Below, in pieces: positions 1-8,827 of a DNA stretch of 64,000 nt; within the stretch, counting starts at the first letter, position 1; each line of letters begins with the position of its first letter. The stretch is from Pseudarthrobacter sulfonivorans (GTDB taxonomy: Bacteria > Actinomycetota > Actinomycetes > Actinomycetales > Micrococcaceae), in contig NZ_JACXBW010000007.1 of assembly GCF_014712225.1 (NCBI RefSeq), forward strand, positions 62,001 to 126,000, written 5' to 3'. Both the position numbers and the translations under genes were made by a program. The notes under the pieces are model-generated. The model was given only the letters and a program-made list of their open reading frames with translations. It had not been told where the DNA came from and did not search any database.

Positions 1-122
1 CGGTACAGCCCGATCCAGGCCATGCCTCCATGATCGGTGAGCGTTTCGAAAGTCTGCTCCAGGCTTTGGGGCTCTGCACTGCGGAGGCCGTCGACGTAGA
101 CGGCGTTATCGATGATGGTCAT
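1..122 (-). CDS. CorA-family divalent cation transporter, N-terminal fragment
   Basis: Only the first 40 codons lie in the window; the gene runs off the left edge. The translation begins MTIIDNAVYVDGLR and continues to GGMAWIGLY, which I associate with the cytosolic N-terminal domain of actinobacterial CorA-type magnesium/cobalt transporters. The start ATG lies one base after the TGA of the upstream DUF1761 gene, so translational coupling is likely. The transmembrane region and the GMN signature are outside the window, so the family call rests on the N-terminus alone. Confidence 0.6.
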   Translation of the reverse strand, partial: MTIIDNAVYVDGLRSAEPQSLEQTFETLTDHGGMAWIGLY

Positions 123-123
123 C

Positions 124-549
124 TCAGGGCATCGCCCCAATGATGGCGCCGGCCACCGTCATGGCGAGCAGGTCGTGCCCGGAGTCGATGAGGGTGACTG
201 CCGCCGGACGGCCGGCGAACCCGTTGTGGATGAAATGGCCTCCCGCCCGGAACACCAATGCCAGCACCAAGGCGAACCAGCCGCCCGCCACAGCATTGTC
301 CAGGCCCAGTTTGCTGATCAGCACAGCCAGCAGAACGGCGGTCAGGGCTGCGGCCGCCATCATGGGAACCCAGATGCCGGCACCGCCGCTGATGTCCTTG
401 AGGTCCTCCTCCGTCTTGCCAATCGCGGCCATCCAGCGCCTGCCCAGGACGGCGGGCATGTACCAGACAAAGCCGATGACCATGCTGGAGATGAACGCCA
501 GCAGCACGGCGAGCCAGTTGAGCTGGGAGATATGTGAGAGCCAATCCAT
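124..549 (-). CDS. DUF1761 family membrane protein
   Basis: A 141-residue protein of four predicted membrane helices (about residues 8-30, 60-83, 88-108 and 122-140). The second helix segment follows a short loop containing GRRWMAAIGKT. Length and layout fit DUF1761, whose function is unknown. The start is preceded by TAGGAT at 557-562 (minus strand) with a 7-nt spacer and no Shine-Dalgarno, so it may be leaderless. The TAG of that box is also the stop codon of the upstream Lrp gene. It is followed directly by the CorA-like gene, so the three may be partly co-transcribed. Confidence 0.75.
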   Translation of the reverse strand: MDWLSHISQLNWLAVLLAFISSMVIGFVWYMPAVLGRRWMAAIGKTEEDLKDISGGAGIWVPMMAAAALTAVLLAVLISKLGLDNAVAGGWFALVLALVFRAGGHFIHNGFAGRPAAVTLIDSGHDLLAMTVAGAIIGAMP

Positions 550-559
550 GCTGAAAATC

Positions 560-1075
560 CTAGTCTTTGCCTGGTGCGGCCTGTGCGAGGCGGCTGATCA
601 GGGGTTCGGTGCGGTAGGGGATGTGGGTATGGAGCGCCAGGACTGTTTCGGTCCGGATGACACCCTTGATGCGGAGGATCTGGCGGAGGGCGGACTGCAG
701 ATTGTGCGTATCGGTGGCCACGACGCGGCACCACACATCGCCCCGGCCGGAAATCTCGTGGACCTCCAAAACCTGGGGCAGCAGCCGGAGGGCGCCCACC
801 ACGCCGTCCAGTTCCCGGTGTGTCACTTCGATCGTGACGAACGCGACGACGTCGTACCCCACCGCCGCGAGGTCAATCTCGCGCCCGCCGTCGTGCAGCA
901 CCCCGGCGCGGAGCAGGCGCCGGACGCGCGACTGAGCCGTGTTGCGTGCAACCCCCAGCAGTTCGCTGAGTTCCCCGATCTGGACGCGCGGATCGCGGAT
1001 GAGCTCCAGCAGGATCTTCAGGTCGGTGGAATCAAGAGTATGCAAACTGTCACTTTCGGTTATCTCCGGCACCAC
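560..1075 (-). CDS. Lrp/AsnC family transcriptional regulator
   Basis: A 171-residue protein with the Lrp layout: an AsnC-type helix-turn-helix at about residues 17-62 (LDSTDLKILLELIRD, then GVARNTAQSRVRRLLRAGVL) and a C-terminal ligand/oligomerisation (RAM) domain at about 80-155. It is divergent from the MFS exporter gene, whose regulation it probably controls. The start is uncertain: GTG codons occur at 1075 and 1072 and neither has a clear Shine-Dalgarno. An AATTG-N11-CAATT inverted repeat overlaps the start region and could be its own operator. Confidence 0.85.
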   Translation of the reverse strand: MVPEITESDSLHTLDSTDLKILLELIRDPRVQIGELSELLGVARNTAQSRVRRLLRAGVLHDGGREIDLAAVGYDVVAFVTIEVTHRELDGVVGALRLLPQVLEVHEISGRGDVWCRVVATDTHNLQSALRQILRIKGVIRTETVLALHTHIPYRTEPLISRLAQAAPGKD

Positions 1076-1076
1076 A

Positions 1077-1097
1077 AATTGCGTGTTTTGCTCAATT
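1077..1097. promoter_or_regulatory. Candidate Lrp-type operator
   Basis: AATTG (1077-1081) and CAATT (1093-1097) form an inverted repeat with an 11-nt A/T-leaning spacer at the 5' end of the Lrp gene, facing the divergent MFS gene. Its position fits autoregulation plus control of the exporter. The call rests on symmetry and position only. Confidence 0.4.
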
Positions 1098-1214
1098 CAA
1101 CCACGAACCGCGGCTGCATCCGGCAGGAATGCGCCACCATTTGGTTATCCACGTACATCACCGGGGCGCGTCCCACAAGGACCCCAAACCCCGGCAGACG
1201 CCAAGGCAACGCCA

Positions 1215-2456
1215 ATGACTGTCTTCAGTGAACTCCGCATGCGCCCCGCCACCGCCCCGAGCCGGGGCTGGAATGCCTCCACCACCGCCCGGCTGGTGAT
1301 GGCCGGCGCCGTCATCTCCCTGCTCCTGGTCGGCGCAAACCTGGCCACGCCCCTGTACCCGCTGCTCCAGGCAAACCTGGGCCTGTCACCGCTCGGCGTC
1401 ACCGCGGCTTTCGCCAGCTACGTCCTTGCGCTCGTGGCCACACTGATGCTGGCCGGCCACTGGTCCGACCACATTGGCCGGCGGGCTGCGCTCATTCTTG
1501 CCGTCCTGGCAGGGCTGGCCGGCGGGTGGGTGTTCTCGCAGGCCGGGAACCTGCTGGCACTTTCGGCCGGCCGGGCGCTGCAGGGTGTGGCTGTTGCCCT
1601 GGCCACCGGCGCCAGCGCCGCCGCACTGCGGGAACTGCTCCCGTCCCGCCCGGAGTGGGCTTCCCGCTTCACGCTGCTGGCAACGGCCGGCGGCGTGGCT
1701 GCGGGCCCCGTCATCGGCGGGCTGCTGTCCATGCTGCCCGGACCCACCACGGCCCCGTACTACGTCCATTCCGTGGCGCTGGCCGGAATGCTTGTACCCC
1801 TGTTCCTGCTGAACGCCCGGCCGGCCATCAAACCCCCGGCCGGACCGCGGCCCATCCTCGTCCTGGCCCCACGCCGGCCGTCGGTGTCCACCGGGGCGAG
1901 GGGCGCCTTCTGGCTTGCGGCCGCCGTCGGATTCCTCAGCTTTTCCGTATTTGGGTTTTGCCTCTCGCTGGCCCCCGGCTACTTCGCCCAGATCGTGGGC
2001 ACCGACTCCCGCCCGCTGATCGGTGCATTGGCCGGGATCACGCTTGGAGCCTCGGCGCTGAGCCAGTTGCTGGCAGTCCGCGGCCGCTTTGTGGTTCCCG
2101 TCGGTCTGGCGGTCCTGGGGATCTCGGTGCTGCTGCTGGCATCAGCCGCGGCCTGGCACAGCCTCTTGCTGCTGGTGGCGGCCAGCATCTGCGCCGGACT
2201 CGGTCAGGGCGTTGCCTTCCGGACCGTTTTTAATGATGTGGCCGCCAAAGTGGAGGTTTCGCACCATGCCCAGGTGGTCAGCACCGTCTATGTCATCACG
2301 TACCTGGGCAGCGCCGTCCCGGTCATCGGGCTGGGATGGGCAACCGCCGCGTTCGGGCTGCAGGCCGCAGTGGCGGCGTTTGTGGGGGTGTGCAGTGCTG
2401 CGGCGCTGGCACTCGCCGCCGTGACTTTCCGGACGGCCGTGCACCGCCGACCGTAG
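1215..2456 (+). CDS. MFS transporter
   Basis: A 413-residue protein with about 12 predicted membrane helices and the MFS motif between helices 2 and 3 (GHWSDHIGRRAAL, about residues 85-97). Drug or metabolite efflux is likely, but the substrate cannot be read from sequence. I chose ATG 1215 (MTVFSELRM) because the frame upstream of it has no membrane or family character and overlaps the divergent Lrp gene. It sits between two Lrp/AsnC regulators, which suggests export of an amino acid or related effector. A short TAGCCG/CGGCTA hairpin begins at its stop codon, in the 12-bp gap to the convergent Lrp gene. Confidence 0.8.
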   Translation: MTVFSELRMRPATAPSRGWNASTTARLVMAGAVISLLLVGANLATPLYPLLQANLGLSPLGVTAAFASYVLALVATLMLAGHWSDHIGRRAALILAVLAGLAGGWVFSQAGNLLALSAGRALQGVAVALATGASAAALRELLPSRPEWASRFTLLATAGGVAAGPVIGGLLSMLPGPTTAPYYVHSVALAGMLVPLFLLNARPAIKPPAGPRPILVLAPRRPSVSTGARGAFWLAAAVGFLSFSVFGFCLSLAPGYFAQIVGTDSRPLIGALAGITLGASALSQLLAVRGRFVVPVGLAVLGISVLLLASAAAWHSLLLLVAASICAGLGQGVAFRTVFNDVAAKVEVSHHAQVVSTVYVITYLGSAVPVIGLGWATAAFGLQAAVAAFVGVCSAAALALAAVTFRTAVHRRP

Positions 2457-2468
2457 CCGCGGGTACGG

Positions 2469-2972
2469 CTAGGCCGGCAGCGGACCGTGGTTGCCCTGGA
2501 TGTGCTCGAACACCAGGGTGGTTTCGGTGTGGCCCACCACAGGGTCGGTGGCCAGGTTGTCGAGTACCCAGTCACGCAGATCCTCGGTGCTTCCGACGGC
2601 GATGTGCAGCAGATAATCCACGGAACCTGAGGTGTGGAAAGTTGAAAGGACTGCGGGCAGGTGTGGCACCCGGGCCGTAAAGCGGTCGATCTGGTCCCGG
2701 TCGTGGGCCCTGAGCCGGACTGCCACCAGCGCCTGGACGGACCGGCCGATCGCAGAAAGGCTGAGCTTGGCCTCAAAGCCTTGGACGATGCCCCGTTCGG
2801 ACAGTGCACGGGTCCGCATGAGCGCCGTGGACGGGGCGATGCCCACCAGTTCGGCCAGTTGTTTGTTGGAGATCCTCGCGTCGTCCACCAGGGCGGCGAG
2901 AAGCCGCTCATCAATAGCGTCCAGCGGTTCGAAGTGACTGCCCGGCCTGATATTTTTTGGATTGCTGCTCAT
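2469..2972 (-). CDS. Lrp/AsnC family transcriptional regulator
   Basis: A 167-residue regulator with an N-terminal HTH (LDAIDERLLAALVDDARIS, then GIAPSTALMRTRALSERGIVQGF, about residues 17-65) and a C-terminal RAM domain. It has a leadered start: GAGGAG lies just upstream of the ATG, and TAGGAT at 2998-3003 (minus strand) is a possible -10. It converges on the MFS gene to its left. Its GIAPSTALMRT recognition region differs from that of the other Lrp protein at 560-1075, so the two are not recent duplicates. Confidence 0.88.
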   Translation of the reverse strand: MSSNPKNIRPGSHFEPLDAIDERLLAALVDDARISNKQLAELVGIAPSTALMRTRALSERGIVQGFEAKLSLSAIGRSVQALVAVRLRAHDRDQIDRFTARVPHLPAVLSTFHTSGSVDYLLHIAVGSTEDLRDWVLDNLATDPVVGHTETTLVFEHIQGNHGPLPA

Positions 2973-2980
2973 GGGATCTC

Positions 2981-2996
2981 CTCAACTGTTCTTGAG
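2981..2996. promoter_or_regulatory. Candidate Lrp autoregulatory operator
   Basis: CTCAA and TTGAG form a perfect 5-bp inverted repeat with a 6-nt spacer, between the presumed -10 (TAGGAT) and the start codon of the Lrp gene. The position suits negative autoregulation. It is short and could be chance. Confidence 0.35.
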
Positions 2997-3119
2997 TTCA
3001 TCCTAGACGCGTGTTTCCGGCCGATCCCTCCCGGTCGGCGCGTCTTTCCGAATAATCGCCAGAGGTACGTGCCGTTTGGTGGCAGATAGTTCTGCAGCGC
3101 GACCCCCCGTGCCGCTCCC

Positions 3120-4376
3120 TCAGTTCAGGCCCCGTGCCGCGGCGCTCCGTGGGGGATGCACGACGACGACTGTCACCGCCGTGATGAAGGTCATCACCGT
3201 GATGGCGAGGGCAAGCGCCGTCCAGCCGAGGGACTGGAAGAGCAGGCCGCCCGACCAGCCGATGAGGCTCGAGCCCAGATAGTAGGCCAGGTTGTAGAGC
3301 GACGCTGCCTGGGCCCGGCCGGTGGTGGCAATGCTTCCGGTCCACCCGGAGCCGATGCTGTGGGCCGCGAAGAAGCCGCCGGTAAAGATCACCAAACCGG
3401 CGAGGATGAGGGCGAGCACCTGCGTGAGGGTCAGCGCGAGGCCCGCGGCCATCAGGACAAGGCCCGCCAGCAGGACGGTCCTGCGGCCGAAGCGGGCCGT
3501 CAGTGCGCCGGCCCACCGGGAGGTCAGGGTCCCTGACAGGTAGGCGAGGAAGATGAAGCTGATCAGGGTGGCAGGCAGCGCGAAAGGCTCAGCCGACAGG
3601 CGGAAGCCCAGGTAGTTGTAGACCGCCACAAAGCCTCCCATCATCAGGAACGCCTGGACGTAGAGCGCCACCAGCCGGGGGTTCCGGAGATGGCCGCCGA
3701 GGGTTGCGAAGGCGCCGCGGAGCCCGGCTGCCTTGGTGGCGGCGAACCCCTTCGCCCGGGGAATGAGGATCAGGAAGAGCACGGCGGCGACGGTTGCCAG
3801 CAGGGATACCGCCAACGCCGCTGTCCGCCAGCCCCACATCTCGCCCACCGGGCCGGCCACGAGCCGGCCCGCGAGCCCGCCCAGGGTGGTGCCGGCAACA
3901 TAGCTCCCGGCTGCCATCGCCGCATGGGCCCGGTTCACTTCCTCGTTCAGGTAGGCGATGGCGATCGCGGGAATTCCCCCCAGTGCCATGCCCTCAAGCA
4001 GCCGAAGGGCGAGGAGCATGCCGAAGCCGGGGGCGAGCGGCACCAGGAGTCCAAAAAAGGTGGCTGCCGAAATCCCCCAGGTCATGGCCTTAACCCGGCC
4101 TATCCTGTCCGCCAGGAAGGACCACGGGATAACGGTGACGGCCAGGCCCACCGTGGCCAGCGAGATAGTCAGCGCTGCCTCGGCTGCGGTGACCTGCAGG
4201 TCGGTGGCCATGATCGGCAGCACGGCCTGCGTGGAATAAAGCTGGGCAAACGTCGCCACACCGGCGAAGGCCAGCCCCAGGAGAATCTTGCCGTAGGCGG
4301 CAGAGCCTTTGGGGTGACCCGTCCAGGCGTTCCCCTGGGGCGCTGCGGTTCCTGATGCGGCGGCGATCTCTGGCAT
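3120..4376 (-). CDS. MFS transporter (YnfM-like)
   Basis: A 418-residue MFS protein: a hydrophilic N-terminus of about 28 residues, then about 12 helices, with the motif-A loop LADRIGRVKAM near residue 105. The FAQLYSTQAVLPIMATDL stretch in helix 1 is typical of the YnfM/arabinose-efflux-like subgroup. Substrate unknown. TACCCT lies exactly 6 nt upstream of the ATG on the minus strand, so the transcript is probably leaderless. It is divergent from a LysR-type regulator gene with a palindrome in between, the usual arrangement for regulator and target. Confidence 0.85.
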   Translation of the reverse strand: MPEIAAASGTAAPQGNAWTGHPKGSAAYGKILLGLAFAGVATFAQLYSTQAVLPIMATDLQVTAAEAALTISLATVGLAVTVIPWSFLADRIGRVKAMTWGISAATFFGLLVPLAPGFGMLLALRLLEGMALGGIPAIAIAYLNEEVNRAHAAMAAGSYVAGTTLGGLAGRLVAGPVGEMWGWRTAALAVSLLATVAAVLFLILIPRAKGFAATKAAGLRGAFATLGGHLRNPRLVALYVQAFLMMGGFVAVYNYLGFRLSAEPFALPATLISFIFLAYLSGTLTSRWAGALTARFGRRTVLLAGLVLMAAGLALTLTQVLALILAGLVIFTGGFFAAHSIGSGWTGSIATTGRAQAASLYNLAYYLGSSLIGWSGGLLFQSLGWTALALAITVMTFITAVTVVVVHPPRSAAARGLN

Positions 4377-4401
4377 AGGTCAAGGGTAGGCTTTTGCAAT
4401 T

Positions 4402-4418
4402 CATGCTTCCAATGCATG
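4402..4418. promoter_or_regulatory. Candidate LysR-type box (T-N11-A)
   Basis: CATGC and GCATG arms flank a 7-nt spacer. The third bases of the arms give a T-N11-A pattern, the core of LysR-family sites. It lies in the 106-bp divergent region between the MFS gene and the LysR gene, about 26 bp upstream of the MFS start. Confidence 0.5.
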
Positions 4419-4482
4419 CTTTAGGTGGAACCAATAGCAGATATGGAACATTTGCACGCCAACGGGGTTAAGGACGGATGCC

Positions 4483-5469
4483 ATGATCACGGATCATCAG
4501 CAACTGGCAAAGCTCCTGCCGCTGCTCCCCATCCTTGCGGAGCTGGGCCGCACGCAGCACGTCACGGAGACAGCAGAGTTGCTTGGAGTACCCCAGTCAA
4601 CGGTGAGCAGGGCGCTGTCCCGGGCCAGCGCCGTCGTCGGAACTGAACTGCTCATCCGGGACGGACGGGGCGTGCGCCTCACCCCCGCTGCCAGGACCCT
4701 GCTTCCTTATATCGACTCAGCACTGACTGAATTCCAGGCCGGGCTGGATCTGGTCCGGCACGAATCGGACGTGGTCCGGGGAAAGGTATCACTGTCCTTT
4801 CAGCACACTTTTGGTGAGGCCACGCTGCCCCTGCTCATCAGCGCCTTCCGTAGCCGGCACCCGCAAGCGGGATTCATCCTCCGCCAGGGGGCACGGGACG
4901 CCTGTCTCACGGAACTCGCTTCAGGACAGGCGGATCTTGCGTTGACGGCGCCCGTGCCGGCTGCAAGCAGCACCATCGCCTCGGCTGCCCTTTACAGGGA
5001 GCCGCTGCGCCTGGTGGTGCACCACGGCCATCCGCTGGCAGGCCGCAGCAGCGCCGGGCTGCAGGACATCCGCCGGGACCCCTTCGTGGCGTTGGAGCCG
5101 GGGTACGGCATGCGGTCGCTGACCGACGCGCTGTTCCGGGAGGCGGGCTTCCGCCCACGGATTGCCTTCGAAAGCCAGGACACCCACACCGCCCGCGGCC
5201 TTGTCTCCGCGGGCCTCGGCGTCAGCATCCTGCCGCCCGGCGGCAACGGGCCGGGGCGTCACGTCAGCCCGGAGACGGGCAACCTCGGCTGGGTTGAGCT
5301 CACGCTGGAGTCCGGGCTCGCCTACCGCGAGATCGGGCTCGGCTGGCGCCGGCGGAAGCCCGGACCGGACGCGGAACCGGATTCCGTCCGGTATTTCCGC
5401 GAACTGGTCCTGCAGGAGGGGCCGGAGCTGCTGGCGGGCCTGGTGGCCGCGCGCTCGCAGGGCAGCTGA
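4483..5469 (+). CDS. LysR family transcriptional regulator
   Basis: A 328-residue protein. Residues about 8-65 form the winged HTH (LLPILAELGRTQHVTETAEL, then GVPQSTVSRALSRA). Residues about 95-300 form the effector-binding domain, beginning at GKVSLSFQHTFGEATLPLLI. AAGGA precedes the ATG at good spacing. It is transcribed away from the MFS exporter, which it likely controls. The co-inducer is unknown. Confidence 0.9.
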   Translation: MITDHQQLAKLLPLLPILAELGRTQHVTETAELLGVPQSTVSRALSRASAVVGTELLIRDGRGVRLTPAARTLLPYIDSALTEFQAGLDLVRHESDVVRGKVSLSFQHTFGEATLPLLISAFRSRHPQAGFILRQGARDACLTELASGQADLALTAPVPAASSTIASAALYREPLRLVVHHGHPLAGRSSAGLQDIRRDPFVALEPGYGMRSLTDALFREAGFRPRIAFESQDTHTARGLVSAGLGVSILPPGGNGPGRHVSPETGNLGWVELTLESGLAYREIGLGWRRRKPGPDAEPDSVRYFRELVLQEGPELLAGLVAARSQGS

Positions 5470-5516
5470 GGACCGGCGCTTGAGACACGACGGCGACCTT
5501 TCAGTAGGCTGATGAG

Positions 5517-6494
5517 GTGACTGATACCGAGCACCCCCAGGCCGCCCCGTCCGGAAACCATCCCGAAACCGGCGGTGGGTCCGGAGATGCTCCGCTTGCC
5601 CTGGCAGGCGTCATCATCGGCCTGGACATCGGCGGGACAAAGACCCGCGGTGTCCGTTTCGAGGACGGCGTGGCGGTGGCGGACCAGTCCGCCGGCAGCG
5701 CCAACGTCCAGAACGTCAGCCGTGAACAGGCTGCGCTGAACCTCGCGGACCTCTTTGCCCGGATCGGGGGCGGCCCGGTATCGCAGGTGTATGCGGGGGC
5801 AGGCGGAATCGATACCGACGACGACGCTGCCGCCCTCGCCGCGCTCATCGCGCCGCATGCCCCGGGAGCCAAAGTCACGGTGGTCCACGATTCGAGGCTG
5901 CTGCTGGCTGCCGGCGGGGCAAGCACCGGTGTGGCCGTGATCGCCGGGACGGGTTCCGCGGCCTGGGGCCGGAACGCGGCGGGGGAGGAGGCCCGGGCCG
6001 GCGGCTGGGGCTACCTGCTTGGTGATGAAGGCAGCGGCTACTGGCTGGGCCGTGAAGCCGTCCGGCACAGCCTGCGCCGCATGAACCAGGGGCTCCCTGC
6101 CGACCAGCTCACCGCGGCACTCCTTGCAGCCTGCGGAGCGGACCACCCCAACAGGCTGATTGCACTCTTCCACTCCCCGGAGACCGGCCGCCGGTTCTGG
6201 GCCCAGCAGTCGCGCCTGGTGGTGGATGCGGCCGCCGCCGGCCATGGGGCCAGCCGGGAGTTGCTGGACCAGGCCGGCAAGGATCTTGCGGCGCTGGCCG
6301 CGCAGGCGCTCGGGAAGCTGGGAATCGAGGGCCCGGTCATCCTGGGGAGCGGCTTGGGCATGAACGTGGTTCCACTCCAGGACGCCTTCCGGAAGTATCT
6401 CGCCGCTGCAGGCATTACGGAGGTCCGCGTGCTGGACCAGGATCCGGTGTTCGGGGTCCTGCAGCTGGTCAAGGAGCCGTCAGGAACCGAGTGA
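5517..6494 (+). CDS. BadF/BadG-type sugar kinase (N-acetylglucosamine kinase-like)
   Basis: A 325-residue ASKHA-fold kinase. After a flexible Pro/Gly-rich tail of about 30 residues comes the phosphate-1 motif GLDIGGTKTRG (residues 35-45). Phosphate-2/adenosine elements follow at VIAGTGSAAWG and GGWGYLLGDEGSGYWLG (about 141-181). This matches the BadF/BadG/BcrA/BcrD ATPase family, in which stand-alone actinobacterial members phosphorylate N-acetylglucosamine or similar sugars. The GTG start lies 6 nt after TAGGCT, a leaderless arrangement; the nearby ATG at 5512 is followed at once by a stop. Its 3' end overlaps the convergent pirin gene by 15 nt. Confidence 0.8.
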   Translation: MTDTEHPQAAPSGNHPETGGGSGDAPLALAGVIIGLDIGGTKTRGVRFEDGVAVADQSAGSANVQNVSREQAALNLADLFARIGGGPVSQVYAGAGGIDTDDDAAALAALIAPHAPGAKVTVVHDSRLLLAAGGASTGVAVIAGTGSAAWGRNAAGEEARAGGWGYLLGDEGSGYWLGREAVRHSLRRMNQGLPADQLTAALLAACGADHPNRLIALFHSPETGRRFWAQQSRLVVDAAAAGHGASRELLDQAGKDLAALAAQALGKLGIEGPVILGSGLGMNVVPLQDAFRKYLAAAGITEVRVLDQDPVFGVLQLVKEPSGTE

Positions 6495-7508
6495 CCGCCG
6501 CCGCGGGGCGAGCCTGACGGCCGGCATCGGGGGAGCCGGGATGCGGCCGGCTTCCGCGCCGGCACCGGGGCCGTGCCCCTCGACCAGCCCGTAGCGTGCC
6601 GCGCGCGCGGCACCGTCGGACAGCGTCGCCTGGGCCTCCCAGTCTTCGCGCGCCTGCTCCACTTCGTCGTGGGTGCGGCCCACGAAGTTCCACCACATCA
6701 GCAGTTCCTCCTGGAAGGGCTCGCCGCCGATGAGCAGGAACCGTGTGCCGGGCAGGGCCTCGACGTCCAGCGCCGGGCGGCCCGCGCCCAGGTAGCCCAG
6801 CGGACCCGGCGGGACCTCCTGCCCATCGAGCGTCAGGCCGCCGTCGAGCACCAGGACGGCATGCTCGAAATCCGCGTTGAGCGGCAGGACTGCCCTGCCT
6901 TCGCAGGAGATATCGGCCCCGACAATGGGGGAGTACATGGTGGCGGGTGATACCGCCCCGGCGAATTCGCCCACCATGACCGTCGCGGTGAAACCCGGCC
7001 CGGTCGCCGAGGGCAGATCACGGTGCTGCTCGAACGCCGGCTCCCGGTGGCGGTCGCCGTCAGGAAGGGCAACCCAGAGCTGAAGTCCGCGCTGCAGCGG
7101 CAGCAGCCCGCCGGCGTCGGGATCCGGCAGGACCGCAAACTCGGAGTGGGATACGCCACGCCCCGCCGTCATGATGTTCAGTTCCCCGGGCCGGACCACC
7201 ACATCGCTGCCCACGCTGTCCCGGTGCCGGATGTTCCCGGCGAGCGGCCACGTGACGGTCTGCAGTCCGGTGTGCGGGTGGGGGAGCACTGACATGGCGG
7301 TGCGGTCCGGACCGAAACTGTCCAGGAAGCACCAGGCGCCGATGGTGGGCAGGCCGCGCTGCGGGAGGGTGCGCTGCACGTTCATGGCCCGCACTCCACC
7401 CAACGGGACCTCACGCTCGGGCCATAGCTGGAGGCAGGGACCGGAAGTGCCGGCTGCGCGGGCGGGCGGACAGAGTTCCTGCTGGGGTGCCACTTCCAAG
7501 TTCGTCAC
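6480..7508 (-). CDS. Pirin family protein
   Basis: A 342-residue bicupin. The N-terminal cupin carries the pirin metal-ligand motif: His77 and His79 in VLPHPHTGLQTVTW, and His121 with Glu123 in GRGVSHSEF. The family includes quercetin 2,3-dioxygenase-like enzymes and redox-sensing cofactors; which activity applies here cannot be told. The start is GTG, exactly 6 nt after TAGAGT on the minus strand with no Shine-Dalgarno, so probably leaderless. The C-terminal cupin continues to about residue 300, followed by a Pro/Arg-rich tail that overlaps the convergent kinase gene. Confidence 0.88.
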   Translation of the reverse strand: MTNLEVAPQQELCPPARAAGTSGPCLQLWPEREVPLGGVRAMNVQRTLPQRGLPTIGAWCFLDSFGPDRTAMSVLPHPHTGLQTVTWPLAGNIRHRDSVGSDVVVRPGELNIMTAGRGVSHSEFAVLPDPDAGGLLPLQRGLQLWVALPDGDRHREPAFEQHRDLPSATGPGFTATVMVGEFAGAVSPATMYSPIVGADISCEGRAVLPLNADFEHAVLVLDGGLTLDGQEVPPGPLGYLGAGRPALDVEALPGTRFLLIGGEPFQEELLMWWNFVGRTHDEVEQAREDWEAQATLSDGAARAARYGLVEGHGPGAGAEAGRIPAPPMPAVRLAPRRRSLGS

Positions 7509-7738
7509 AGTCCCACTCTAGGTCCGGACGGGTTCCGTGCCCATCCGCCGTGGACCCATCCAGCCGGGGCAGGCTTACGAATGAATGGTTACAGTAGGGA
7601 TTCGCTTGCCCGGAATTGCCCGCGGATCTGGTTACGCTGGGAACTGATTGCGCTACGGTAATTATCAGCGAGCTTACGACCCACCTCACCGTCAGATGCC
7701 GTCCAACAGAACAGGTATGTCCGGGAATGGACCCAGCC

Positions 7739-8827
7739 ATGATTGAGTTCCAGAGCGTCACCAAGCAGTATCAGGGCGGGAGTCCGGCCGTGGACCAGCT
7801 CACCATGTCAATTGACAAGGGATCCATCACTGTTTTCGTGGGACCGTCGGGCTGCGGCAAAACCACCTCGCTCCGGATGATCAACCGCATGGTGGAGCCG
7901 ACGTCGGGCGTCATCACCGTCGACGGGCGTGATGTCACCACGGTAGCGGCCGCCGAACTGCGCAGGTCCATGGGCTATGTCATGCAGTCGTCCGGCCTCA
8001 TGCCGCACCGTTCCGTGCTGGACAACATCGCCACCGTGCCCCGGCTTAACGGCGTCTCCAAGGCTGAAGCCCGCAAGCGTGCCACGGAACTGCTCGACGT
8101 CGTCGGGCTGGCTTCATCGCTCGGCAAACGGTACCCGTCCCAGCTGTCCGGCGGCCAGCAGCAGCGCGTCGGGGTGGCCCGGGCGCTCGCGGCCGATCCG
8201 CCCATCCTGCTGATGGATGAGCCGTTCAGCGCCGTGGACCCGGTAGTGCGCGACGAACTGCAGCAGGAACTCCTGAGGCTGCAGCAGGACCTCGCCAAAA
8301 CCATCGTTTTTGTGACCCACGATATTGACGAGGCCACCATACTCGGTGACAAGGTGGCCGTGTTCGCCGTGGGCGGGAAGCTCGCCCAATACTCCACGCC
8401 CGAGGAGATCCTGCGGGCCCCGGCGAACGACTTTGTGGCCTCCTTCGTGGGGCGGGACCGCGGCTTCCGCCACCTCGGGTTCACCACGTCCGACGCCGTG
8501 GCTGTCCATCCGGTGCCCACGCTCGTGTCGCGTGCCGGGCAGTTCGACGGCGATCCCGCCGCGGTGACGGACTGGCAGCTTGTGGTGGATAAGGACATGC
8601 GGCCCCTGGGCTGGGCGCGCCCGGGAACGGACGCTGACCTGATCCCCGGAGGTTCCCTGTTCCACCCCGGCGATTCCCTGCGGCGGGCACTGGACTCCGC
8701 GCTTTCCTCGCCGTCCGGCCAGGGTGTGGCCGTGGATGGCGAGGGGCGGGTCCTGGGTGCCATCAGGGCCCCCGAAGTACTGGCCGTCATCGAGGCGGCC
8801 CGCCAGGTCAGGCAGGCTGCGCTCTGA
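7739..8827 (+). CDS. opuCA: Osmoprotectant (glycine betaine/choline-type) ABC transporter ATP-binding protein
   Basis: A 362-residue ATPase with Walker A GPSGCGKTT (residues 35-43), signature [15 protein letters not shown] (about 135-149), Walker B ILLMDEPFSA and switch His in FVTHDIDEA. The roughly 120-residue C-terminal extension looks like a degenerate CBS region (VVDKDMRPLGWARPG, then GVAVDGEGRVLGAI), as in OpuCA/ProV proteins that sense ionic strength. I prefer ATG 7739 (MIEFQSVTKQY); ATG 7727 is the alternative. It is the first gene of a four-gene operon in which each gene overlaps the next. Confidence 0.87.
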   Translation: MIEFQSVTKQYQGGSPAVDQLTMSIDKGSITVFVGPSGCGKTTSLRMINRMVEPTSGVITVDGRDVTTVAAAELRRSMGYVMQSSGLMPHRSVLDNIATVPRLNGVSKAEARKRATELLDVVGLASSLGKRYPSQLSGGQQQRVGVARALAADPPILLMDEPFSAVDPVVRDELQQELLRLQQDLAKTIVFVTHDIDEATILGDKVAVFAVGGKLAQYSTPEEILRAPANDFVASFVGRDRGFRHLGFTTSDAVAVHPVPTLVSRAGQFDGDPAAVTDWQLVVDKDMRPLGWARPGTDADLIPGGSLFHPGDSLRRALDSALSSPSGQGVAVDGEGRVLGAIRAPEVLAVIEAARQVRQAAL

